From Ophiostoma sp. CBS 140.51 (taxonomy: Eukaryota; Ascomycota; Sordariomycetes; Ophiostomatales; Ophiostomataceae): DNA of 10,161 nucleotides. The notes below the pieces were generated by a model. That model saw nothing but the letters and a program-made list of their open reading frames with translations, was not told the DNA's origin and did no database searches. The position numbers and the translations under genes are program-made. How positions within the stretch are numbered: position 1 is the stretch's first letter; each line of letters opens with the position of its first letter. The stretch spans positions 1 to 10,161 of the forward strand of contig JANSLP010000583.1 in assembly GCA_029298735.1 (NCBI GenBank), in the 5' to 3' direction. Below are positions 1 through 7,244 of the stretch, piece by piece.

Positions 1-127
1 CATCTCAATCTCTCCATCAAACTCGACTCTCATCGACAAGTCGCATCTTCTTATCTCTCTCACACCCACATCATCTATCTATTCTCCCAACAAAACTTTT
101 CAAAATTAAAACATAAAATTAAATGTC

Positions 128-307
128 ATGAGCAGTACAACACAAACCACAAGCATCAAGAAACGCTCTATTCATACAGTACTCTCTCGAACCGAAGGCT
201 CACGGCGAAGAAGACGGCTGGACCAACATACTGTAAATTTAATGGGTCCTCCCGTGTTTGTCGACAGCGGGCCAATCAAAAGCCTCGATACGGCCAAATG
301 GTTGTGA
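128..307 (+). other. Doubtful 59-codon open frame
   Basis: An ATG at 128 opens a 59-residue frame ending at TGA 305-307. It follows a CT-rich, then A-rich stretch that resembles a fungal 5' leader, and a two-codon ATG-TCA-TGA frame at 123-131 overlaps its start. The predicted peptide has a run of five arginines and no motif I recognise. It could be a first exon, a relic or chance. No convincing splice donor and branch site were found to extend it. Confidence 0.15.
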
Positions 308-320
308 ACTCCCGACGTCA

Positions 321-326
321 CCTCGG
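321..326 (-). promoter_or_regulatory. CCTCGG (Far-type) site upstream of MFE-2
   Basis: CCTCGG on the + strand (CCGAGG on the - strand) lies about 255 bp before the start codon at 581. This hexamer is the established core site of the Zn2Cys6 fatty-acid regulators FarA and FarB in Aspergillus, found at beta-oxidation and peroxisomal genes. Here it directly follows a CGACGTCA element. Function is inferred from the match and from the same hexamer upstream of three other genes in the window. Confidence 0.5.
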
Positions 327-580
327 CATTCATCATTGTGTCTCGACAATACATGATGGTAAAACCAAGGCGGAGATGACGCGGAGCTGAAAACGCAAGC
401 AGAGTCAAATATTTCGAAGCTACTTCAATCATGAATAAATAGTTTTCAGCTCACACATCTTATCTGCCACCTATTTACTTCTGCGCAGCTCTCGCCTACT
501 CCCAACTTAGTCATCATCACACTTATACAAACCATACACTTCCAGCAATTCTTCACACACGCTGCATACACACAATCGCC

Positions 581-3380
581 ATGACAAAGTTACGATTTGA
601 CGGCCAGGTGGCTGTTGTCACAGGTGCTGCTTCTGGTCTGGGAAAGGCATATGCCGTCTTCCTGGCGTCACGAGGAGCCAGCATCGTGGTCAATGATCTG
701 GGCGGCAGTCTCACAGGCAGCGGTGCCAGCTGCAAGGTGAGTCCAGAGGTCTTCTTCGAGATGTCGTGATAATTAATTACTTACTAACGAACATAGTTTG
801 CCGACTCAGTGGTCAAGGAAATCACTGCCAGCGGTGGAAAGGCTGTCGCCAACTACAGCAGTGTCGAAAACGGTGCCGAGATCATCCAGACGGCCATTTC
901 TGCTTTTGGTCGCGTCGACATTGTTATCAACAACGCCGGAATCCTGCGCGATGTCAGTTTCAAGAACATGACCGACAAGGACTGGGACGATATCCACAAT
1001 GTTCACCTTCGTGGTGCCTTCAAGACGACACAGGCTGCGTGGCCGCATTTCCGGAAGCAAAAGTATGGCCGCATCATCGTGACGTCCTCGGCTGCTGGCC
1101 TGTACGGAAATTTTGGACAGTGCAACTACTCGTCCGCCAAGGCCGGCATGATTGGCTTTGGTGAGACCTTGGCCAAGGAGGGTGCCAAGTACAACATTTT
1201 GACGAACATTATTGCCCCCGTGGCTGCGAGCCGGATGACTGCCACTGTCCTGCCGCCCGCGGTGTTGCAGTATCTGGCGCCAGAGTGGGTTGTTCCCGTC
1301 GTCTCTGTTCTCATTCACCGGAGCAATACCGCTGAGAATGGGTCTATCTTTGAGATTGGCGCTGGCCATGCTGCCAAGATGCGATGGGAACGTTCCGGGG
1401 GCGGCCTGGTGAAGTGCGACGAGACAATGACACCCGGCGCCGTACTTGCCAAATGGGCCGATGTCAACGACTTTACGAATGCCGCCCATCCTACGACCAC
1501 GGCAGACATGGTCACGTATCTACGCCAGTCCAATGCACTGCCTCTCAATGCACCTGGCGAGGATGTGCGCTTTGATGACAGAGTGGCAGTTGTCACTGGT
1601 GCGGGAGCAGGGTATGTTTACTTTAGTCAATTCATGTCCATTGTAAGAATCACCGCTAACAACTTCCAGTCTCGGCCGTGCATATGCGCTCCTGTTTGCC
1701 AAGCTAGGTGCCAAGGTCGTCGTAAACGACTTTGCAAACCCGTTCAGCGTGGTCGAGGAGATCAGGGCTCTCGGTGGCACAGCCGTTCCCAGTAAGGTGT
1801 CTGTGGAGGATGGCGATGCCGTCATCAAGACAGCCATCGATGCGTTTGGCCGTGTTGATGTTCTTGTCAACAACGCTGGTATTCTGCGCGACAAGTCGTT
1901 CCAGAACATGACCGACAAGATGTGGGATGAGATTATGAATGTTCACCTGCGCGGCACATACAAGTGCTCTCGTGCGGCGTATCCATACATGGTCAAGCAA
2001 AAGTATGGCCGCATTGTGAACACCACCAGCACGAGTGGCATCTACGGCAACTACGGCCAGGCCAACTACGCCGCCGCCAAGACAGCCATCATTGGCTTCT
2101 CTCGGGCACTGGCTGTGGAGGGCAGAAAGAACAACATTTTCGTCAACGTCATCTCGCCGTCGGCTGGCACGCAGTTGACAGCCAACGTACTTCCTGAAGA
2201 AGTCGTCAAGACACGCAAGCCAGACTACGTGGCACCCATCGTCGTGCTGCTTTGCTCAGAGAAATGCCCCAGCACGGCGACTGGACAGCTTTTCGAGTCC
2301 GGCTGTGGCTGGCAGGGCCGTATTCGGTGGCAGCGGACTGGCGGGCACTACTTCCCGTTGGACAAGCCTCTCACACCCGAGGATGTCATCAAGCACTGGG
2401 ACCCTATTGTCAACTTTGACGACGGCCGTGTGGACTACCCTGAAGCAACTGCTGACTCTCGTGCACGCATCATGGCCAATATTAACCGTTACAAGAAATC
2501 GGACTACCTTGCCGCCATCAGGAGGGCCAAGGAAGCACAGGCGGCCGGCACCAAAGTGTCCTTCACCGACAAGGACACCATCCTTTACAACATTTCTCTG
2601 GGCGCCACCAAGGACCAGCTGCCGCTTGTATTCGAGCAGCACCCCGACTTCCGTGTCTTGCCTACGTTTGGCGTGATTCCTGCAACGACAGCCCAGCGGC
2701 CTTTTGATCTCAAGGATCTTGTCCCCAACTTCTCGTCAAATATGCTCCTTCACGGTGAGCACTACTTGGAGATCCGCAAGTACCCGATTCCCACGTCGGG
2801 CACGTTAGTCTCGTACCCCAAGCTCGTTGAGGTCGTGGATAAGGGCAAGGCCAGTGTGGCCATTGTAGGCATCACCACCAAGGATGCCACGTCGGGCGAC
2901 GATGTCTTTTACAACGAGCTCACCTTGTTCCTCCGTGGCGCGGGTGGATTCGGCGGGCCCAGCAGTCGTCCAAGTAGCGGCCGTTCCACGGCAACGTATG
3001 CAGTCCCAGCCCGCAACCCAGACTCGGTTACAGCAGAGAAGACCACCGAGGGACAGGCCATGATTTACCGCCTGAATGGTGATCGCAATCCTCTTCACAT
3101 TGATCCGGCGTTCAGCGCCAAGGGTGGCTTCAAGGTCCCCATTCTGCATGGTCTATGTTCCTTTGGTTTTGCAGGCAAGCACATCGTTGAGAAATATGGA
3201 GATATCAAGAACATGAAGACCCGGTTTGTGGGCACGGTTCTGCCCGGCCAGACGCTAGTCACGGAGATGTGGCGCGAGGGACCTACGGTGCTGTTCCAGG
3301 TGCGGGTCAAAGAGACGGGCAAACTGTGCATGGCCGGTGGTGGCGCTGAGCTTGTTGAAGTGACCAAGACTCACTTGTAG
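581..3380 (+). CDS. fox2: Peroxisomal multifunctional enzyme type 2 (Fox2)
   Basis: Exons are 581-736, 797-1611 and 1670-3380, encoding 893 aa, the usual length for fungal Fox2. The enzyme hydrates trans-2-enoyl-CoA to (3R)-hydroxyacyl-CoA and oxidises that to 3-ketoacyl-CoA in peroxisomal beta-oxidation. SDR domain A (about 5-250) has TGxxxGxG at 14-21, NNAG 97-100 and catalytic Ser150, Tyr163 and Lys167. SDR domain B (about 310-560) has TGAGAGLG 319-326, NNAG 391-394 and Ser444, Tyr457 and Lys461. The C-terminal hydratase-2 (MaoC-type hot-dog) region (about 625-893) has the GDRNPLH motif with Asp795 and His800. All three active sites look intact. The C-terminus is K-T-H-L, a PTS1-like end with a non-standard Thr where Ser/Ala/Cys is usual. 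The start is the first ATG of the SDR fold, preceded by a CA-rich leader. It is first in a run of peroxisomal genes and has a CCTCGG site upstream. Confidence 0.96.
737..796 (+). other. fox2: MFE-2 intron 1 (60 bp, phase 0)
   Basis: The donor is AAG|GTGAGT, the branch site ACTAAC lies at 783-788 and the acceptor is CATAG|TTT. Read-through would hit stop codons. Removal joins the GASCK end of exon 1 to the FADSVVKEI start of exon 2 and restores the usual Fox2 alignment. Confidence 0.93.
1055..1074 (+). repeat. Internal repeat in MFE-2, copy in SDR domain A
   Basis: These 20 bases recur exactly at 1995-2014 in SDR domain B, encoding the KQKYGRI stretch. A second exact match of 17 bases (963-979 and 1903-1919) has the same 940-bp offset. 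The two SDR domains are an ancient duplication, so exact DNA identity of this length is notable against the more diverged surrounding sequence. Confidence 0.85.
1612..1669 (+). other. fox2: MFE-2 intron 2 (58 bp, phase 2)
   Basis: The donor is AGG|GTATGT, the branch site GCTAAC lies at 1655-1660 and the acceptor is TTCCAG|TCTC. Splicing rebuilds the cofactor-binding motif TGAGAGLG of the second SDR domain across the junction, which confirms both borders. Confidence 0.95.
1995..2014 (+). repeat. Internal repeat in MFE-2, copy in SDR domain B
   Basis: Exact 20-base partner of 1055-1074; see that entry. Confidence 0.85.
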
Positions 3381-3723
3381 ATGTGTGAGAATTTTGTACT
3401 TACATATTACATATGTATTAGAGTAAAATAAGTAAGAGAATTTGTATTCTTTGATCATTCATCACGTAAAAAAAAACGATCCTTCGGATGCCTTTATCTT
3501 GTGTTTGACCCAAACATGCATAAACTTCCAATTGACGAGTGCGTTAGACAAAAACATTGAAGACGATGTGATCTCTCATAAATCTTCACCGTTAATAAAA
3601 TGAGTATTTTCATGTTCAAGCTACACTACGCAACAGGTCAACAATTCGGATGAACGGCATTGATACTGCTTGCTTTGATTTCCATTGATTCCATGCTGTG
3701 ACTTTTTGGGGGAGGTTAGGACA

Positions 3724-3729
3724 CCGAGG
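3724..3729 (+). promoter_or_regulatory. CCGAGG (Far-type) site upstream of thiolase
   Basis: CCGAGG, extended to CCGAGGCT, lies about 255 bp before the thiolase start codon. It pairs with an oppositely oriented copy 31 bp downstream. The match is to the known FarA/FarB core; binding is inferred. Confidence 0.5.
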
Positions 3730-3760
3730 CTGCTGTTGCCCAGTGCACTGTACTAATTAG

Positions 3761-3766
3761 CCTCGG
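3761..3766 (-). promoter_or_regulatory. CCTCGG (Far-type) site upstream of thiolase
   Basis: This is the inverted partner of the site at 3724. On the - strand it also extends to CCGAGGCT. On the + strand the CTCGGGAGC that covers it recurs exactly at 5669-5677 in front of the thioesterase gene, so the similarity between the two promoters reaches past the hexamer. Confidence 0.55.
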
Positions 3767-3886
3767 GAGCCACCCCTACACGCCCAGCAGTGCCAACAGG
3801 TGTTGACCAGAAGACCATGCCGTGTGCATTTTACTAACAAATAAATCTTTGTGATTGTTAAAGCAAGCGATATAAACAACGAGCTG

Positions 3887-3893
3887 TATATAA
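3887..3893 (+). promoter_or_regulatory. Probable TATA box of the thiolase gene
   Basis: TATATAA lies 97 bp before the ATG, with a second candidate TATAAA at 3871-3876. The spacing suits a leader of a few tens of bases rich in CA, as seen from about 3930 to 3983. Confidence 0.45.
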
Positions 3894-3983
3894 TTTACTG
3901 TTTCTACCTTTATCATCACGTGGTATTAATTCACAGCATTACAACAAGAACTCAATCACAATCATCACACACACAACATCAAC

Positions 3984-5432
3984 ATGTCTTCAAGCAACAG
4001 CGGAAACAATGCCTACGTTTTGGGCGTGGGCATGACCAAGTTCATCAAGCCTCGCGGCCTGCGCGAGTATCCCGAGATGGGCTACGAGGCAGGCGTGAAG
4101 GCGATGCTCGACGCCCAGATCAACTATGACGATGTCCAGCACGGTGTGGCTTGTTTTGCCTATGGCGATTCCACGTCCGGTCAGCGCATCTTTTACCAGT
4201 TTGGCATGACCACCATTCCCATTGTCAACACCTCCAACGCCTGTGCCACGGGATCAGTTGGCCTCTACCTGGCACGCTCATTGGTGAAGAGCGGTGCCGC
4301 GGACTGTGTTCTGGTCGTGGGCGTTGAGAAGATGAAGCCTGGCAGCCTCAAAAGTGTTTGGGACGACCGGCCTAGTTCTAGTGGCATGTTCGCTGCCAAG
4401 ATGCGTGAGCAGCGCGGTTTGGATCCAAAGTCGCCTCTGACGGCCCAGTACTTTGGCAACGCCGGTCGTGAATACATGGAGAAGTAAGTCACAGCTCTTT
4501 GCATCATGTATGGTTTCAATCAGCAATTCTAACAGATCAGATACGGCGCGACAACAGAGGATTTTGCAGAGATTGGTCGTGTATCCCACGAACATTCACA
4601 GCGCAACCCTTACGCGCAGTTCCGCAAAGAATACACGCTCAAGGAAATTCAGGACTCGCCCAACATCTATGCGCCCTTGACGAAGCTGCAGTGCAGTCCA
4701 ACGAGCGATGGCGCGGCGGCGGCGGTCATTGTTTCCCAAAAATTCTTGGATGCACGGCCGCATCTGCTCAAGCAGGCCGTTCTCATGGCTGGCCAGGCCT
4801 TCCGTACGGACTCGCCAGAGACATTCAAGAAGAGTGCCATCCAGCTTGTGGGTTACGACATGACGCAAAAGGCGGCCCGTGCTGCTCTCAAAGAGGCTGG
4901 CGTGACCCCCAGCGACGTGCGTGTCTGTGAGCTGCACGATTGCTTCTCCACTAACGAAATGGTAACTCTGGATGCGCTCGAATTTTGCCCGCCTGGAAAG
5001 GCTCACGAGATGGTCCGCAAGGGTGACATCACCTACGGTGGACAGATGGTGATCAACCCTTCCGGTGGCCTCATTTCCAAAGGTCATCCCATAGGTGCCA
5101 CTGGTCTCGCTCAGTGTGCTGAGTTGTCGTGGCAGCTGCGCGGCTGGGCGAACAACCGGCTGGTCGAGGGCACATCGGTGGCGCTGCAGCATAACCTGGG
5201 GCTGGGCGGCGCCGTGGTCATCAACGTCTACAAGCGTGCCGATGGAAGCAAGATCAACGTGCGGGTCAGCAATGAGGAGATTACCAAGACATCGTGGTTG
5301 GGCTACAACCCGGCCGTCGAGGCGCGGGGCATCTCAGAGGCCGATGCAGAGCGTGTGCGGAGCAAAGCCAACCGCAACGATTTTGCTCTGTCGGACACGA
5401 AGGAGAAACTTCGCTCGCAGGCCCATCTGTGA
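3984..5432 (+). CDS. SCP-x-type peroxisomal 3-ketoacyl-CoA thiolase
   Basis: Exons are 3984-4483 and 4541-5432, encoding 463 aa. The SCP-x class cleaves 3-ketoacyl-CoA, in mammals preferring 2-methyl-branched and sterol side-chain substrates, which completes a beta-oxidation cycle after MFE-2. Motifs: nucleophile Cys87 in NACATGS, His299-Asp300-Cys301 in ELHDCF, and His349 in GGLISKGHPIGATG, the SCP-x form of the thiolase GHP motif. The thiolase fold ends near residue 398 (VINVYK). A tail of about 65 residues follows, with no SCP2 lipid-carrier domain as found in mammalian SCP-x. The C-terminus Q-A-H-L fits the PTS1 consensus. The ATG sits in a CA-rich leader and begins the expected N-terminus. 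It follows MFE-2 in the same direction, with paired Far-type sites upstream. It is clearly not the yeast Pot1-type thiolase, which has a PTS2; the exact substrate is inferred. Confidence 0.93.
4484..4540 (+). other. Thiolase intron (57 bp, phase 2)
   Basis: The donor is GAA|GTAAGT, the branch site is TTCTAAC at about 4527-4533 and the acceptor is ATCAG|ATAC. The earlier AG, three bases after the branch adenine, is too close to use. Removing it bypasses the in-frame TAA at the donor and joins EYMEK to YGATTEDFAEI, which matches the family. Confidence 0.92.
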
Positions 5433-5629
5433 GATGGACAATAAGGAGAATACATTGCAGTAGATAGAAGTAGATAGACAATTTCAAACATTCGAGACGA
5501 GACAAGAAGGTAGCCCGTGAAAATCACCAGAATTGACACCATAGAATTCTCCATTTACAGTGCCTTGTAAAGCCCCGCTGGACCGCTAAGATTACCCCCA
5601 TGGGGAGAAATATGGCGCCCCGAGACAGC

Positions 5630-5645
5630 GTGGAGTCTAGTGGGG
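5630..5645 (+). promoter_or_regulatory. Paired CreA-type sites upstream of thioesterase
   Basis: GTGGAG (5630-5635) and GTGGGG (5640-5645) both fit SYGGRG, the consensus of the carbon-catabolite repressor CreA, and are four bases apart in the same orientation. CreA often acts at paired sites. They sit 18 bp before the Far-type site, which would suit repression by glucose and induction by fatty acids. The consensus is loose, so the call is tentative. Confidence 0.4.
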
Positions 5646-5662
5646 AAACATTCTCAAAAATG

Positions 5663-5673
5663 CCGAGGCTCGG
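5663..5673 (+). promoter_or_regulatory. CCGAGG/CTCGG double Far-type site
   Basis: CCGAG-G-CTCGG is an inverted repeat of two overlapping half-sites around a single G, about 200 bp before the thioesterase ATG. CCGAGGCT and CTCGGGAGC are both shared with the thiolase upstream region. Zn2Cys6 regulators often bind such inverted half-sites; binding here is inferred. Confidence 0.55.
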
Positions 5674-5869
5674 GAGCTGTCAACATACTTTACTCCGCAG
5701 CTTCTAGGCTTCCAATTGAGTTCAGACCAATCCTTAAGAAACACCTCACGCCAGATGATCCGGCATCCAATATCTAAGCTCCCAGCCTGCTTCTAAGGTG
5801 ACAACCATCGTAAACAATTCCAGAAGACCAGATCGCCTCAACCACTCGACCGTACCTCGACATCACACA

Positions 5870-6952
5870 ATGGGACGGCGACAACTGCTCACAGAGCGCA
5901 TGCTCGCCTTTGAACCTGCGCCCGAGGAAGGTCCCAATGTCTACCGAAACCGCCTTCCGCTCTGGCAGCCAATTTGGGCCCGTGGCCTCTATGGCGGCGC
6001 CGTGATTGCCCAGTCTCTGGCGGTTGTTCAAGCAGCCGTGCCAAAAGGATTTATCGTGCACAGCATGCACTGCCATTTCATCCGCCCTGCAGTCAACGCT
6101 AAACCAATCTTCTACCACGTGAACAAGGTGCGCGAGGGCAAGTCGGTCGGCGTTTGGTCCGTCGACGCACGGCAGTCTGGCAATGTTGTCTTTTCCGCGA
6201 CAGTCAGCTTCGCGCGCAACACGGCCGCCACAAAGGCGAAGAAACAGCTCCAGCATCAGTCTGCACCTCCTTCTGACGTTTGGGCCGAAGGACCACCCAC
6301 AGAGCCAGAGGGACCGACTGATGACAAACAAACTTCGGCCACCAGCCAAACAGACAGCGGAAGCTTAATGGAAAGTGTACGTCTTCCCAGAAAAGATTAC
6401 GAGGCTTCACCGGCAACCACACGCCTTTTCCAGTGGTCACGAATCCGGACAGTCCAAGACGACAGTAGTAACAACAACACTTCGCCGAGCGACGGTGGCG
6501 TCGTAGCTCACCTGGCGGCCCTTGCATACATTTCTGACGCTTATTTTATCGGCACGACATCTCGTGTGCACAGGGCAGAGCGGTTTTTGGGTGGTTCCTC
6601 CGTGGAAGAGATTAAGCGTTCAGTGGATGCTAGCACGCCATTGGGCAAACAGACACTGCTTGCTTTTCAGAAGCTCGCAGAAGAAGAACGGGAAGACAAC
6701 GCCCACGGAAGCTCTCCAGGTACGGTTGGGATGATGGTTACTCTCAGCCATAGCATATTCTTCCACAATGCAACAGAAGTTCGCGCGGACGAATGGCTGC
6801 TTGTCGAGGCAGAGTCGCCATGGGCTGGCGAGGAGCGGGGCCTGGTCCTCCAGAGAGTATGGACGGCAAGCGGTGTCCTGATTGCGACCTGTATCCAGGA
6901 AGGTGTTGTTCGACTGCAGCAGGATGAGACACAGTTCAAGAGCAAATTTTAG
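5870..6952 (+). CDS. Peroxisomal acyl-CoA thioesterase (TesB/ACOT8 type)
   Basis: A single exon of 360 aa. The enzyme hydrolyses acyl-CoA to free acid and CoA, releasing end products of peroxisomal chain shortening and recovering CoA. It has two hot-dog domains: N-terminal (about 20-116, with the GLYGGAVIAQS and HSMHCHFIRP signatures) and C-terminal (about 195-352). The TesB catalytic trio is present: Asp223 in ISDAYF, Thr291 in VTLSHSIFFH and Gln343 in IQEGV. Between the domains, about 118-166 is a Q/S/T/P/E-rich low-complexity linker. The C-terminus K-S-K-F is a PTS1 variant with Phe last; I recall a similar AKF end on yeast Tes1. The open frame extends upstream to 5798 but has no ATG there, so 5870, with CACACA before it, is the start. 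A GTAAGT overlaps the stop codon, but no good acceptor follows and the protein is complete. Confidence 0.93.
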   Translation: MGRRQLLTERMLAFEPAPEEGPNVYRNRLPLWQPIWARGLYGGAVIAQSLAVVQAAVPKGFIVHSMHCHFIRPAVNAKPIFYHVNKVREGKSVGVWSVDARQSGNVVFSATVSFARNTAATKAKKQLQHQSAPPSDVWAEGPPTEPEGPTDDKQTSATSQTDSGSLMESVRLPRKDYEASPATTRLFQWSRIRTVQDDSSNNNTSPSDGGVVAHLAALAYISDAYFIGTTSRVHRAERFLGGSSVEEIKRSVDASTPLGKQTLLAFQKLAEEEREDNAHGSSPGTVGMMVTLSHSIFFHNATEVRADEWLLVEAESPWAGEERGLVLQRVWTASGVLIATCIQEGVVRLQQDETQFKSKF

Positions 6953-7244
6953 TAAGTCTGCAGTTTGTAGATAATATTAGATTTAGATCAAAGCATTTTG
7001 AATATTCGTCTGCCTTTGTACCAAGTATCTCTAAACAAGTGCGACGCCACAGACAAGGAAAGTGGCCGATTGGAACAGCTAGCCCGCCTCTGAACTTGCG
7101 TGTATTCAACAGGCTAACAAATCCCGATGTCTTTGATTGAGGATAAGTTTCCATGAAAGATGAACTTGAATGAATGTTGTCGACAAAAAGCATCTATTGA
7201 TGCATCAATACATCCAAGATATCACCTTCCAACATATTCGCACA
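6953..7244. other. Intergenic region, thioesterase to NmrA-like gene
   Basis: This is a compact 292-bp spacer containing the thioesterase 3' end and the next gene's promoter. No CCTCGG/CCGAGG hexamer is present, unlike the spacers before the other four genes. Several ATGs occur just before the chosen start: one opens a short frame at 7153, and two are in frame at 7170 and 7200. A perfect 16-bp palindrome spans 7195-7210. Confidence 0.65.
7195..7210. promoter_or_regulatory. Perfect 16-bp palindrome before the NmrA-like gene
   Basis: TATTGATGCATCAATA reads identically on both strands. It ends 34 bp before the start codon at 7245, so it lies in the leader or core promoter. The inner TGATGCATCA resembles facing bZIP or homeodomain half-sites. 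No binding factor can be named with confidence. Confidence 0.45.

Larger units (their letters stand above)
1..580. other. Upstream region of the MFE-2 gene
   Basis: No convincing gene lies here. The first 120 bases are pyrimidine-rich and then A/T-rich, like a fungal leader or core promoter, and lead into a 59-codon open frame (128-307) of doubtful status. A CRE-like CGACGTCA (313-320) abuts a CCTCGG hexamer (321-326). An A/T-rich AATAAATAG stretch near 434-442 could serve as a TATA element for the gene at 581. From about 440 to 580 the sequence is CT- and CA-rich, as expected of a 5' leader. The left end may also hold the edge of a neighbouring gene, which cannot be judged from this window. 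Confidence 0.6.
3381..3983. other. Intergenic region, MFE-2 to thiolase
   Basis: This 603-bp stretch holds no gene. The first 80-100 bases are A/T-rich with TATGTA (3413-3418), typical of a fungal 3' end. The second half looks like the thiolase promoter: two CCGAGG hexamers facing each other (3724-3729 and 3761-3766), a CCCCT stress-element-like motif (3773-3777), TATAAA (3871-3876) and TATATAA (3887-3893), an E-box CACGTG (3917-3922), then a CA-rich leader to the ATG at 3984. Confidence 0.7.
5433..5869. other. Intergenic region, thiolase to thioesterase
   Basis: This 437-bp stretch has no gene. Just after the thiolase there is a tandem 9-base repeat GTAGATAGA (5460-5468 and 5470-5478). The thioesterase promoter appears to begin near 5590. 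It holds a perfect 10-bp palindrome CCCCATGGGG (5596-5605), two CreA-consensus sites (5630-5645), a CCGAGG-CTCGG double site (5663-5673) and three CCAAT boxes (5712-5716, 5727-5731, 5767-5771). A 13-codon upstream frame (5755-5796) would matter only if transcription starts before it. Confidence 0.65.

Noticed and set aside
172..432. 86-aa open frame on the - strand before MFE-2
   Set aside because: No recognisable motif and no leader-like sequence before it. It covers the putative Far-type site region.
806..1489. 227-aa open frame on the - strand
   Set aside because: It lies fully antisense to the second exon of MFE-2, whose domains are certain. Such long antisense frames come from GC-rich codon use, and it matches no family I know.
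4596..5192. 198-aa open frame on the - strand
   Set aside because: Antisense to the thiolase exon 2, which carries clear catalytic motifs.
5460..5478. Tandem 9-base repeat GTAGATAGA after the thiolase
   Set aside because: Too short and too simple to interpret in an A/T-rich 3' flank.
5774..6349. 191-aa open frame on the - strand
   Set aside because: Antisense to the first third of the thioesterase, with no motif.
6952..6957. GTAAGT donor overlapping the thioesterase stop codon
   Set aside because: No branch site with a good acceptor follows, the protein is complete through the conserved IQEGVVRL region, and SKF is a plausible peroxisomal end.
7170..7244. In-frame ATGs at 7170 and 7200 as the NmrA-like start
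   Set aside because: They would place 25 or 15 unconserved residues before a Rossmann strand that begins these proteins, and the palindrome would become coding. Kept only as alternatives.
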